DNA of 64,000 nt from Farysia itapuensis. Lineage: Eukaryota; Basidiomycota; Ustilaginomycetes; Ustilaginales; Ustilaginaceae. The DNA is taken from contig JALBYC010000006.1 in NCBI GenBank assembly GCA_023212645.1, positions 434,001-498,000 on the forward strand, given 5' to 3'. This document shows, one piece after another, positions 9,904-19,368 of the stretch; within the stretch, counting starts at the first letter, position 1, and each line of letters begins with the position of its first letter. A program made the translations under genes and the position numbers. The notes under the pieces were generated by a model that was not told the DNA's origin, made no database searches, and worked only from the letters and a program-made list of their open reading frames with translations.

Positions 9904-11284
9904 CTTGGCATTTGTTTTGGTTTAGGTGTAGCTTCTCTGATGAAGTGATGCAATCGTGACCAGTGACCACGTTGCAGCAGGATGCCTTTTTTTGGAGTGA
10001 ACCCTTTCATGCCTGACCTCACTGACTGGTGGCGAATCACAATGTTTGGCAGTATAGGTCGGTTTCTGTGTAGACTCACACTGTTCACTCGATAAATGTC
10101 GGTCGAAACATTTCCCACAAAATTCATGTCAAAAATCAAATCACTGAGTTTGCAGACTTGCTCAGCCGCATGTCTACGGTCCTATGTGCCTCATACAGCC
10201 TATTTGACAGCCTGTCAGGAACTTTTCTTGGTCGTATGTCGAGCGTCGAGATCGAGCGCCGGCCCTACGTCACAGGCCGAGGTCTAACATATGCTGAGTC
10301 AATTTCGTATATACGTATATATTTCGTCGATGTGTCAGATACGCGAGTACGGCAGACGGCGGTACGTGACGGATACCGGGATACGTCAGATACTCAGATG
10401 TGCATATAGTCGGGCCTCCACTTCGCGTACTTCGCGCTCCGCACTTTCCCCTGCGCCGTCATTCACACGCACCGCTTCACACCTCGTGCACCACCTGATC
10501 GCCTGGCTGACACTACAACGAAAGAAAACAATGCCGCACGACAGGAACCTACCAGATGTCAACAGGGAGAACACCGAACACACGGTGTTGAAAACATCGC
10601 GGGTGTGGTGCTTCTGCCTGACGCGCAAATGTGCAAAACAGGGGAAAAAGGATGTCTGCCTTCGAAGTAAATACCGTCACGTAGCCTCGGACAAGAGAGA
10701 ACTGCGGAATCCGTATTCGCCCTATCCGCAAAGTGCGATCAAAGCAGCACTGAAGGCAAATCGAAAGCATCGCTGGATTCTCGATGCTCACGAAGACCAC
10801 AGGCCCATTGTGAATGGTGGAAACGTGGAGAAGGAGGCGGGAAACGAGGGCAAATCCACCAATCAGCCCGCTCACGTACCCGTGCTCGCGCGCTTTGGCG
10901 ACATTACAAACTCTTCACAAGTACGAACAAATGAGCAAACGTGAATCATCGGCTTGCAGATCTGCAGGAGCTGTCATGTCGTCTGCTATGTTGTCTTGGC
11001 ACGACAATGACATGACGTCTGACAAGACATGACCATACCGGTCGACGAGCTCAATCTAATCAGCACGCGAATCTTCCTATTACGTCAAGTGTTACACAAA
11101 CAACCTGGGCGACCACGATGTAGCTGGTCTGTCGTCTGTCCAAAGCCTGTCGCGACATCAGCTTTCGAGCACGCGGCGTGTCCGTGTTACTCATGCTGCC
11201 AGGCAGCCATTGTTGACCTCACAGACTGCTACAACTGGTGAAGAGGCCATAAAGCGGTCGAGGCAAGGGCTAAACATTATATGT
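9904..11284. other. Intergenic region without a convincing gene
   Basis: About 1.4 kb between tRNA-Asp and the RBR ligase gene. One open frame (10291..10944, 217 codons from ATG) has no signal peptide, domain or balanced composition, and is matched by an equally good frame on the other strand, so it is not called. An alternating TATACGTATATA tract lies near 10306-10322. Confidence 0.4.
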
Positions 11285-13096
11285 CTATACTAGCTCTTCC
11301 CACGCAATCAGGTCTTCAGCGTTAATGGGTATGCCATCCGGGCCTACAGGGAAAGCACCTTGCGGGTTCTGCGCGCCGAGCAAGCCGTCGAACAGGCGGT
11401 TATAGCAATCGTAGCCAGGCGTGTTGAAATGGGAATACGGGTTTGTACCTGAAATTGTTTTGCCGCAGAGGTAGCAATAGTGTGTCAGGCACGATTTGCA
11501 CGTCATGTGGTTACAGCCATATGACTTTTCTATCGAGATGCCACAGGTGGGGCAAGGCGTGGTAAAGTCTTTGAGCCACTGCTTGGTCTCTTGCTCATTT
11601 TGATAATTTTGAACCAATGTGTCGAGCGTTTTCTTGCCGAACTTCTTCTGCATCTGCAGATAGGCGGGCGAGTCTGGATCCAGCGCGAGGTATTGCTGAA
11701 TGAGTCCTGTTTGGAAGGATACGGGACAGGACGTAGGGCCGTGCCAAGACCGTGAGCACCAAGCACAAAAGGCGAAACTGCACTTGTGACACTCGCGGAA
11801 TCGCTCCCAGTGGCCAGAGTTTTCGTCGGAAGACGAACGTACCACTGCCGCCTGGCAACCTTCGCGGGGACAATACGAGACGGAGGGATCGGCTTCCATC
11901 CTCGCCTTGATCGTCAGAGATTCCAATCGCTGCAGTTGCGCTACCGTCAGGATAGTTTCTAACTCGCCTTGCGTGATCAGACCCCGGACAGGAGAGTCAG
12001 CTACTGCAGCAGTGTGCAGGACGTCACCGTTTTGATCTACTTCGCCGTGCTTTTCCTTTTCCCCCCACATTTTGACGCAATCGGGATCTGGACACCGATG
12101 CGCTTGTCTGTGGAATCCCTCGTCGACAAGCATAGCAAGGTAAGAGGTCAAGCAGTCTGAGCAAAAGACATGGCCGCAGCCGACGAGCTTGGTGCAAGTC
12201 TTGCCCTTTTTCGTCTCTAGACATATGCCGCAGTCAAACGAAGAGGCATCAAATGTGGTGCTGGTACACAGTCTTGAATGCGCAAGGAGTTGAGAGGGTA
12301 GAATAGGATCCTGGCCGGACACAAGACGCTCGTGAAAGTGAAGGTGTGGCTCGGACTCTGTCCGCACCACAAAGGGCGGCAGTTCTGTGTGAGCTGTATG
12401 AAAGTCGATAGCATCCTTCCAAAGTCCTTCCGAAAGCCATGTGGCCCATGTCCAGAGGATTTCCAGACCGGCCATTTCGATGTATTGTGCTTGAAGCTGC
12501 GCTTCTATCCACCGAGCTGCATCACTGTCTCGCGAAGGCATCCAGACGGCCCGTAAGCCCTCAATGATTGGCGGCGCACTAGCCGGATAGGTGTTCGGAA
12601 GACGTATGCGTACAGTCAGCGGCGCTAGATGCGTCAACGCCGGTAGCACAGTGCTTTTCGCTTTGCTGGCCGGCAGTTGTCCTCGTAAGACGGGCTGCTG
12701 GAGGGAGCCATTCACCGTCGCCTGCATTGGCGAACTTTTCTGCAGTACCGTCTGTGGTGACTGAATGCTAGGCGACTGTACCCTCCGAGGCTTGCCATTG
12801 GCCTTACTGGGGTTGAAGGAACTCGCATCTGCATTGAGACTGGTCTTTCCAGGCGCTGCTGGTGGTGCAGATAGCGACGAATGACTGTCGACGATAACGC
12901 GAGTAGGCTGAGGAAGTAGTACAGGAAGAACCAACTCTACAACGGGAGTTGAGCCTTCAGACACAAGAAGGAACTGCGCATCCAGGGTGGATCCCACACC
13001 GCTGTCATCGGCGGGAGGATAGATCGATTGCAGCGCCACAATCTCGTCATCCTGCCGCTGACGACACTCCTGAAGAAGCTCTTCTTCGTCGGTCAT
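11285..13096 (-). CDS. RWD-RBR E3 ubiquitin ligase (RNF14/Itt1 type)
   Basis: Read from the ATG at 13096 the protein is 603 aa; a longer frame starts at 13159. An N-terminal RWD domain begins at once (EEELLQECRQRQDDEIVALQ) and continues to the LPNTYPASAPP segment. Then come RING1 (CGICLETKKGKTC ... CGHVFCSDC), an in-between-RING domain (YCPREGCQAAVV ... CSFAFCAWCSRSWHG) and RING2 (CPTCGISIEKSYGCNHMTC). In RBR ligases the Cys of the GCNHMTC motif takes over ubiquitin as a thioester, and it is present here, so the enzyme should be active. The order RWD-RING1-IBR-RING2 is that of RNF14, whose yeast relative Itt1 is linked to translation termination. A disordered Pro/Ser-rich insert splits the RWD domain. 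Divergent from POP5, with about 210 bp between starts. Confidence 0.88.
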   Translation of the reverse strand: MTDEEELLQECRQRQDDEIVALQSIYPPADDSGVGSTLDAQFLLVSEGSTPVVELVLPVLLPQPTRVIVDSHSSLSAPPAAPGKTSLNADASSFNPSKANGKPRRVQSPSIQSPQTVLQKSSPMQATVNGSLQQPVLRGQLPASKAKSTVLPALTHLAPLTVRIRLPNTYPASAPPIIEGLRAVWMPSRDSDAARWIEAQLQAQYIEMAGLEILWTWATWLSEGLWKDAIDFHTAHTELPPFVVRTESEPHLHFHERLVSGQDPILPSQLLAHSRLCTSTTFDASSFDCGICLETKKGKTCTKLVGCGHVFCSDCLTSYLAMLVDEGFHRQAHRCPDPDCVKMWGEKEKHGEVDQNGDVLHTAAVADSPVRGLITQGELETILTVAQLQRLESLTIKARMEADPSVSYCPREGCQAAVVRSSSDENSGHWERFRECHKCSFAFCAWCSRSWHGPTSCPVSFQTGLIQQYLALDPDSPAYLQMQKKFGKKTLDTLVQNYQNEQETKQWLKDFTTPCPTCGISIEKSYGCNHMTCKSCLTHYCYLCGKTISGTNPYSHFNTPGYDCYNRLFDGLLGAQNPQGAFPVGPDGIPINAEDLIAWEELV

Positions 13097-13210
13097 GTCA
13101 TGTGGGTTGCGTACGCCCTCTGCTAGTCGTAAGTTGCATCTGAATGGTGTCGAGCTCAACGACTGTTTGCCACTTTGACGAGAAGGTGGAGGTGAGTGAA
13201 CCCGCGGAAG

Positions 13211-13222
13211 TTTTCGCGGGAA
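13211..13222. promoter_or_regulatory. E2F/SBF-like site in the RBR-POP5 divergent promoter
   Basis: TTTTCGCGGGAA matches the animal E2F consensus and, on the other strand, the CGCGAAA core of fungal SBF. It overlaps an imperfect palindrome with CCCGCG at 13201 and CGCGGG at 13215. Functional role is inferred only. Confidence 0.3.
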
Positions 13223-13307
13223 CGCGGCCCGACAAATTGCAACTGCCTGTCAAACTTTTCCTTTTCTGCCTACGCCCTGTGTAGAGCGCTCTCATGGTAC
13301 AGTGCTG

Positions 13308-14009
13308 ATGGTGCGCTTCAAGACGCGATGGCTCTTGCTGGCCATAGACGATCAGCCACAGGCAAAGACATCACCCTTGCAGCACAACACAAAGTCTGAC
13401 ACCAAAGGGCCACGCATCGCTTCGTCATTGACTCCGCAGGCTATCACCCGGTTACTACGCGCGTCGCTGCTCAACAACTTTGGCGACGTGGCAGCGGGCA
13501 GCTTCGGCGGAGTGCTCACGTGCAAGTACTATAGTCCACATACTGGAACCGCCATCGTACGATGTTCACGTGACGGCGCCAGGCTGGTCTGGGCGGCAGC
13601 GACCCTGATTTCGTCTGCGACCGAGCTGCCGCCTCCGGACTCATCCATGCTGTCCAGTGCAGAGACAAGTCTGCGTATCCGAGTTGTACACTGCGGAGGT
13701 ACAATCAAGAAGTTGCAGTCCAAGGCAATTGAGCTCGATCGACGACTAATCCTCCGTCTGCGACGAGCTCAAGCGCAGACTGGAAAGGAGCCGGCGATCT
13801 CGTCTGCCGCAGTAGCTACGCTCACTGCCCCCGTTGCGACAGTGTATGATGACGAAGACGTAGGCGAGGCACTTGCGGAGCCCTCAGACTCGCCGGTCAC
13901 CTCTGGTGGCCCCATCATCAGGTCGAGCAAGACAACCTCTCATCAAGACCCAGAAACTGCAGCTCTGCTCGCAGCATCCAAAAGAGAGATCAGCTCAGTA
14001 ACAATGTAG
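13308..14009 (+). CDS. POP5: RNase P/MRP protein subunit Pop5
   Basis: The protein starts MVRFKTRWLLLAI, the diagnostic N terminus of Pop5 (a Rpp14/Pop5 family RNA-binding fold). The fold continues with the LTPQAITRLLRASLLNNFGD region and a core strand TGTAIVRCSRDGARLVWAA, then a second strand LRIRVVHCGGTIKKLQ. Pop5 is a shared subunit of RNase P (tRNA 5' end maturation) and RNase MRP (rRNA processing) in the nucleus. The start at 13308 is chosen over the ATG two codons upstream because it gives the conserved terminus. The product is 233 aa, longer than the usual 150-175, owing to a disordered acidic tail after about residue 165. It lies divergent from the RBR gene. Confidence 0.88.
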   Translation: MVRFKTRWLLLAIDDQPQAKTSPLQHNTKSDTKGPRIASSLTPQAITRLLRASLLNNFGDVAAGSFGGVLTCKYYSPHTGTAIVRCSRDGARLVWAAATLISSATELPPPDSSMLSSAETSLRIRVVHCGGTIKKLQSKAIELDRRLILRLRRAQAQTGKEPAISSAAVATLTAPVATVYDDEDVGEALAEPSDSPVTSGGPIIRSSKTTSHQDPETAALLAASKREISSVTM

Positions 14010-14126
14010 CCCTTGTGCAATCCATTATACCCTTGCAACGCCTATATGTACCTGATCATGAGTGTAGGTTTGGTGTGTCCTGCCACAATCGTTATATTCT
14101 TTCTACAAGAGGGAATCTGTGAATCG

Positions 14127-14134
14127 AAAAAAAA
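14127..14134 (-). terminator. Pol III terminator (T8 run on minus strand)
   Basis: Eight consecutive A on the plus strand, read as T8 just after the minus-strand tRNA-Asp. Confidence 0.7.
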
Positions 14135-14140
14135 GAAATG

Positions 14141-14243
14141 CTCCAAATCCGGGAATTGAACCCGGGTCTGCGCCGAACAAGCGGAGAACGCTGGTCAAAG
14201 AGATTTTGACAAGGCGCCGTCATAGCCACTAAACTAATTCGGA
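14141..14243 (-). tRNA. tRNA-Asp (anticodon GTC) with 31-nt intron, second copy
   Basis: On the minus strand this is base-for-base the same 103-nt gene as at 9788-9890, with the same intron. The 3' flank GCATTTC followed by a T run is also shared, whereas the 5' flanks differ. The pair forms an inverted repeat of about 115 bp with 4.25 kb between copies, enclosing the RBR ligase and POP5. Confidence 0.93.
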
Positions 14244-14661
14244 GATGTAGATATACTTTGATAAAATCATTGCGCTCATAAAAAGTTGCTCGGATGCACA
14301 AAGCAGGATGCATTGCGATTACGAAGGTAAGCACCGACGTGAGAGTGTCATGACGAACTATGGACGCACAGTACTATGCACATGCAGTATACGCCTTGGT
14401 GCATTCTCACAAACGAGATCCGGTCGAACCCTACGTGACATTTTGTGAACAGTGACGCACATCCACGGAGGGAATAAAGTGGCGGGTAAGAATTACGCAT
14501 CCTCGCATATCATCGCTGCGCAGTAAGCTTTTTGGACAGCCTCGGCTCTGCTCTTTGCGAATCCCTATCAATCATCAATCCACCACACCCTTAGATTACA
14601 GCTTCGTAGCAACCCCGCTCTGTCCATCGCTGGCGACAACGCCACACATCGGATCGCAAGT
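14244..14661. other. Upstream region of ATG26
   Basis: Intergenic DNA between tRNA-Asp and the sterol glucosyltransferase gene. No coding frame or clear TATA box was recognised. Confidence 0.35.
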
Positions 14662-17600
14662 ATGGTCGTGTCCATGCGTCCGCTCTTTGGCTCAAAGTGT
14701 AGCGTCGAAAATGTTCATGACAGCTTCGGCGATGTCATGAATGTCGTCAAATCCAGCGAGCACGGACATACTCCCACCTCTGAACAGCCCAAGGGCAGTA
14801 AGACTCAAGCGACTTCGGATCGAGATACTCTGCCCACCATCAACAAGGGCGAGTCGCTTCCAGAGCCCTCCGAGAAATCCATCAGCTCTACACGCAAACA
14901 GCTTGATCGTCACCATGAGCGCGATAACGATCTTGGTGGTCTGCTGACAGCTGCCGCTCTTATGGCTTCCAAAAACGATCAATCTCACCCCGAAGACCAG
15001 GATCACGACACAGATGTTGAACAGGATGCTCACCACACTTCTGACGATTCGGACACCGCAGTGCACGATACCGAAAACGAGGCTGATCCTGTTCGAAGTG
15101 ACAAATGGAAGAAGACTGCGGACGAAGCTGTCGAAGCGGATCGTATGCAAACAAACAAGAAAAGCACCCGCTTTGGCAAGACTCTGAAGAAAGTAGATGC
15201 CCGCATCAGATCTACCCTTGGCGTTTTCCCTCCTCCCACTGCCAACGAAAAGAAGAGCCCGTACTCCATTGGCTCGGAAGATTACGCGGGCAGTCATCTT
15301 AGTCTTGGTGCTGCTGAGCTGCTGCAACAGGCTAGTCTTGACCATCTCGACGACCTTTACCCAGACGAAGATGACGACGGTGACGATGAAGATATTGAAG
15401 AGCACGACGATGACGATGGGACGGAAGACGAGAACACACAACGTACAAGCTCCGACAGAATTCGCAAGTTCAAGACATCTCTTGAAAAGAGCGAGCAGCG
15501 TGCTGAAAAGGCCAGAACTAATTCCAACGACCTGGATGCGGGTGACACTGTCCAGCTAGCGCCACAAATCAAGATCTCGCCACAGGAAAAGCTCAAGGCC
15601 ATCGTCGACGAGTTTGGCGAATGTGCGTCCATCTCAGCGCCGGATGTTCCTGAGGAGATCATCGCGGATATCCCCGCCGTGCTCATCAAGACGGTCATGA
15701 TCAAGGGCAGCCTCTTCCTAACCAATCGTCGTCTTTGCTTCCTTGCTTTCATTCCCATTGCCAAGGCCGCTACTCCCGCACAAGAACGTGACAATATTCA
15801 AGCTCCCAAGGACCCCAATGTCGATAATCCCATTTTGAAAGCTGGTCCTGCCCTTCTTCATCGCGCAGGAAAGATGCGACCAAAGCGTAAAGTCTGGCTT
15901 GAACTTCGCAAACAGTCGCTGACTGCATACCCTGCAAGTAACAAGCTGTATAAGCCAATCGGATCCGTCCGACTGGCCAACCTCAACTCTATCTTGCCAA
16001 CGGACTGGTCTCAGCCTCACGTCATCCGCTTCATGCAAGGGTCCCGCTACAGCTCGCTCGAGTTCAAGACTCAGGAAGCTGCGCTAGACTGGCGCAAGGA
16101 ATTGGAAGGTGCGGCTTTCCACGCTCATAACACTAGCGACAAGGTGCGCATTAGCTTGCCCCTCGACCGCATCGTCAACACCGACGCTAGCGCTTTTATG
16201 CAAGTAGCTCAAGTGCTTCATGTTGATGTTCTTGACAGCCGTTTTGACGGCACTGATCCATCCGAAGATCGCCACACGATGCAACATAGCTGGTCCACAG
16301 GTCATTCTGTCATCGATTGTCCCAAAAATCCGGGCTTCAAATGTCACATTACCAAGGTCGCTTTCGGAGTTACTATCAGCCGCTTAGCCTTTATAGACCT
16401 GGTCAAGGAGGCCCTCGTTCCAACAATCCGTTTGCGAAAGTCCATGGGTGACCAACACCTGCTACGCAACAGCCCAGCTCCTTTGCTCGACATTGACGGC
16501 GAAAAGGATAAGGAGCCTGCCGATTTTGACGGTCAAGAAGACTCGGACATGTCCCTAGCAGAAAAGTTCTGTCGACGTTTTGGTCTCAAGATCAAACCGG
16601 AAGAGCTCAAGATTGTCAAAGCTGAGCTGGTCAGATCCTTGCCTACACACGGAACTATGGCTATCGGTCTCGACTACCTCTGCTTCTGGAGAAGAGCTGT
16701 CGGCAGAGATCTCAAGATCAAAATCCCACTCAATGACATCCGTGGTGTAGAGACATACCGCTCAATGCTCTGGCACCATTTTGGTTTGTCCGTTCACATT
16801 ACCGCCCACGCCGACATGTACTTTGACTTTTTGTCCAAAGACAATCGTGACATGGTGCTCGACACTCTCAATGAGATCGTTCAGGCCAAGTCCCAGAAAA
16901 AGAGGAGCCTCGAGCGCGTTTCAACCCGCGAGTCTGACCACAGCGACAGCACTCAGGCCACAAAGGTGAACGACGCATCCAGTCACCCATTGACTGCCGC
17001 ACATGCCGCTCTACAAAACGCACAATCAGAGGTGCCTGTCTTTGATGCCACCACCATCAATCTTCTTCCCAAGCTGGTCAACCTTGAAAGCAAGTTCGTC
17101 AAGAACTCCATGCGTATTTCGCCCATGCGAATGTACTGCTTGACGATTGGCTCGCGTGGAGACGTTCAGCCGTACATAGCTTTGTGCAAAGCTCTCAAGA
17201 GCCACGGTCATACCACTGTCATTGTATCGCATCCCGAGTACCGCTCCTGGGTCGAGGGTCACGGTATCGAGTTCCGAGGTGTCGGCGGAGATCCTGCGGC
17301 TCTTATGAAGCTCAGCGTGGAACACAAGATGTTCTCGCCTGCATTCTTCCGCGAGAGTATTGGCAAATTCCGCGTGTGGCTCGACGAGCTGCTGAGAGAG
17401 TGCTGGGAAGAGTGTCAAGGCGCCGAGCTGTTGATTGAAAGCCCGTCGACAATGGCAGGTATTCACGTCGCCGAAGGTCTTGGTATTCCTTACTTCCGTG
17501 CATTCACTATGCCCTGGACCAAGACCACAGCGTACCCACAAGCCTTCAGTGTCCCAGCTATCGATATGGGTGCCTCGTACAACTCGTCCAGCTACGTTCT

Positions 17601-19233
17601 TTTCGATCAGATCATGTGGGTAGCCACCAGTGGCCAGATCAATAGATGGCGGAAGCACATGGTTGGCATCGGGCCCACGGACCTCACCAAGCTCGATACG
17701 GAATCCATTCCCTTCATCTACAATTTCTCTCCTGCTGTTGTACCAGTGCCCAACGATTGGGGTGACAGAGTCAAAGTCTCAGGCTACTGGTTCCTCGATA
17801 ACCCGGACTCTAATTGGGAGCCGCCCAAGGAGATGGAAGCGTTTATTGAAAAAGCCAGAAAGGACGACAAGAAGATTGCGTATATTGGCTTTGGCTCCAT
17901 CACCATCGACAATGCCGCCGAAGTGTCCGATAACATTATGCAAGCGGTAAAGCAGGCCGACATCCGAGCCATTGTTGCCAAAGGCTGGAGTGGTCGCGGC
18001 GGCCAGAGTAAGAAGAAAGCGAAGACGAAAAGACAAAACTCGCAAATGTCACAGCGAGTTGCTTACGATGACCACGAAGCGGACGACACTGCGGATGAGG
18101 ATGCCAGCAGCGAGCCCGAGATTCCGGAAGAGGTCTTTGTGGTTGATTCCGTACCGCACGATTGGCTATTCCCGCAGATCGACATTGCCATGCATCACGG
18201 TGGAGCGGGCACGACGGGCGCATCCCTCCGCGCAGGCCTAGTGACCCTGATCAAGCCTTTCTTTGGCGATCAATTCTTCTGGGCTCTGCGCGTGCAGAAG
18301 CTGGGTGCAGGTGCTCGTGTGCACAGTCTTAGCACGTCCGACCTCGCTGACGCGCTCAAGGCAGCAGCTCAGGACCGCATCATGGTAGAAAAAGCGCAAG
18401 GCGTCGGCGAAAAGATCCGTAGCGAAGACGGAGTTGCCACCGCCATCCAGTTCTTGTACTCCAACATTAGTCTTGCAGAGCGTCGCAGTCATCGAAGGCT
18501 CGATCGAGAAGCGTCGAACAATGCGTCCTTTTCGGAAAAGAATCCTCCGACGTCTCCCGGCGGTTCAGTCTCGTGTAACCCGTTGGCGCGGCTCACTGGC
18601 CGAAGTCAGAGCTCCACGTCAGCGTCGGAACTCACTCTCTCCGGAAGCGAATCTGATCGTCCGACACGTTCTTCAACTCAGCCGCCCGCCAGCAAGACGA
18701 GCTTCTTCAGTAAAGCGCAAGCAGTGTCTGATTCTCCCATCCGCGAAGAGACTTCAGACAACGAAGATGCGCAGGAGAAGAACGAGCCGAAGCGATCCTC
18801 GACGCTGCTCTCCTTGCCATTCTCTCTGCCAACGATGCCGACAATGCCCAGTTTGCCGCACTCGAGCCTGACATCAGCGTTCAAAGAGGCGATGACGCTA
18901 CACACTTCGTCTACGGACACGACAGAGGATGGCGATGAGATTCCGACCTCGCCTGCCGCCACGGCTGACAACGCGACAAATACCAGCTCAACGCCACCTG
19001 CTGACGAGCCAGAGGAGAAGAAAATGGCCCGTCTCAAAGGCTATAAGAACGCGAAAGCCGAGGACATCCGCCGTCGCAAGCTGCTCCAGCAGCGACTGGC
19101 GCAAGAGGCCGAAGAACGAGAGACCTGCCAACAACAACAAGAGAAGAAGCAAGAGACAGGCCTGAAACGTGGAACGTCCCAACAATCCGTTCGCTCAAAC
19201 AACGACGCTTCCGCCACTACACAAACGGCGTAA
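14662..19233 (+). CDS. ATG26: Sterol 3-beta-glucosyltransferase Atg26/Ugt51
   Basis: 1523 aa with the full Atg26 layout. A disordered acidic N terminus (to about 300) is followed by a first GRAM domain (about 306-370, with LFLTNRRLCFLAF), a PH domain (about 406-485, KVWLELRKQSLTAY), a second GRAM domain (about 629-705, GLDYLCFWRRAVGRDLKIK) and a GT1 glucosyltransferase (about 820-1270). The catalytic part opens with YCLTIGSRGDVQPYIAL and has the UDP-sugar binding motif MHHGGAGTTGASLRAGL near 1177, followed by IKPFFGDQFFW. It transfers glucose from UDP-glucose to ergosterol; GRAM and PH modules direct it to phosphoinositide membranes. Atg26 is needed for pexophagy in Komagataella (Pichia) pastoris and in Colletotrichum orbiculare. 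A Lys-rich insert interrupts the catalytic domain near 1115-1160, and a long disordered Ser-rich tail follows it. Convergent with PEX5, 135 bp apart. Confidence 0.95.
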   Translation: MVVSMRPLFGSKCSVENVHDSFGDVMNVVKSSEHGHTPTSEQPKGSKTQATSDRDTLPTINKGESLPEPSEKSISSTRKQLDRHHERDNDLGGLLTAAALMASKNDQSHPEDQDHDTDVEQDAHHTSDDSDTAVHDTENEADPVRSDKWKKTADEAVEADRMQTNKKSTRFGKTLKKVDARIRSTLGVFPPPTANEKKSPYSIGSEDYAGSHLSLGAAELLQQASLDHLDDLYPDEDDDGDDEDIEEHDDDDGTEDENTQRTSSDRIRKFKTSLEKSEQRAEKARTNSNDLDAGDTVQLAPQIKISPQEKLKAIVDEFGECASISAPDVPEEIIADIPAVLIKTVMIKGSLFLTNRRLCFLAFIPIAKAATPAQERDNIQAPKDPNVDNPILKAGPALLHRAGKMRPKRKVWLELRKQSLTAYPASNKLYKPIGSVRLANLNSILPTDWSQPHVIRFMQGSRYSSLEFKTQEAALDWRKELEGAAFHAHNTSDKVRISLPLDRIVNTDASAFMQVAQVLHVDVLDSRFDGTDPSEDRHTMQHSWSTGHSVIDCPKNPGFKCHITKVAFGVTISRLAFIDLVKEALVPTIRLRKSMGDQHLLRNSPAPLLDIDGEKDKEPADFDGQEDSDMSLAEKFCRRFGLKIKPEELKIVKAELVRSLPTHGTMAIGLDYLCFWRRAVGRDLKIKIPLNDIRGVETYRSMLWHHFGLSVHITAHADMYFDFLSKDNRDMVLDTLNEIVQAKSQKKRSLERVSTRESDHSDSTQATKVNDASSHPLTAAHAALQNAQSEVPVFDATTINLLPKLVNLESKFVKNSMRISPMRMYCLTIGSRGDVQPYIALCKALKSHGHTTVIVSHPEYRSWVEGHGIEFRGVGGDPAALMKLSVEHKMFSPAFFRESIGKFRVWLDELLRECWEECQGAELLIESPSTMAGIHVAEGLGIPYFRAFTMPWTKTTAYPQAFSVPAIDMGASYNSSSYVLFDQIMWVATSGQINRWRKHMVGIGPTDLTKLDTESIPFIYNFSPAVVPVPNDWGDRVKVSGYWFLDNPDSNWEPPKEMEAFIEKARKDDKKIAYIGFGSITIDNAAEVSDNIMQAVKQADIRAIVAKGWSGRGGQSKKKAKTKRQNSQMSQRVAYDDHEADDTADEDASSEPEIPEEVFVVDSVPHDWLFPQIDIAMHHGGAGTTGASLRAGLVTLIKPFFGDQFFWALRVQKLGAGARVHSLSTSDLADALKAAAQDRIMVEKAQGVGEKIRSEDGVATAIQFLYSNISLAERRSHRRLDREASNNASFSEKNPPTSPGGSVSCNPLARLTGRSQSSTSASELTLSGSESDRPTRSSTQPPASKTSFFSKAQAVSDSPIREETSDNEDAQEKNEPKRSSTLLSLPFSLPTMPTMPSLPHSSLTSAFKEAMTLHTSSTDTTEDGDEIPTSPAATADNATNTSSTPPADEPEEKKMARLKGYKNAKAEDIRRRKLLQQRLAQEAEERETCQQQQEKKQETGLKRGTSQQSVRSNNDASATTQTA

Positions 19234-19368
19234 CATACCCCCCACCCTCCCCCAATTCCCCTGTACCAGCACCACTTTGTCGCGAGACTCACTACTGATA
19301 ACAACACAAGGAATGGAGATAAGTTGGATGGATTGGATGAGAGTCACGGCATTACTGCACTGCTGCGA

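Noticed and set aside
10291..10944. 217-codon plus-strand open frame after tRNA-Asp
   Set aside because: No signal peptide, domain or codon bias, and a comparable frame exists on the other strand; may be chance in a 1.4-kb spacer.
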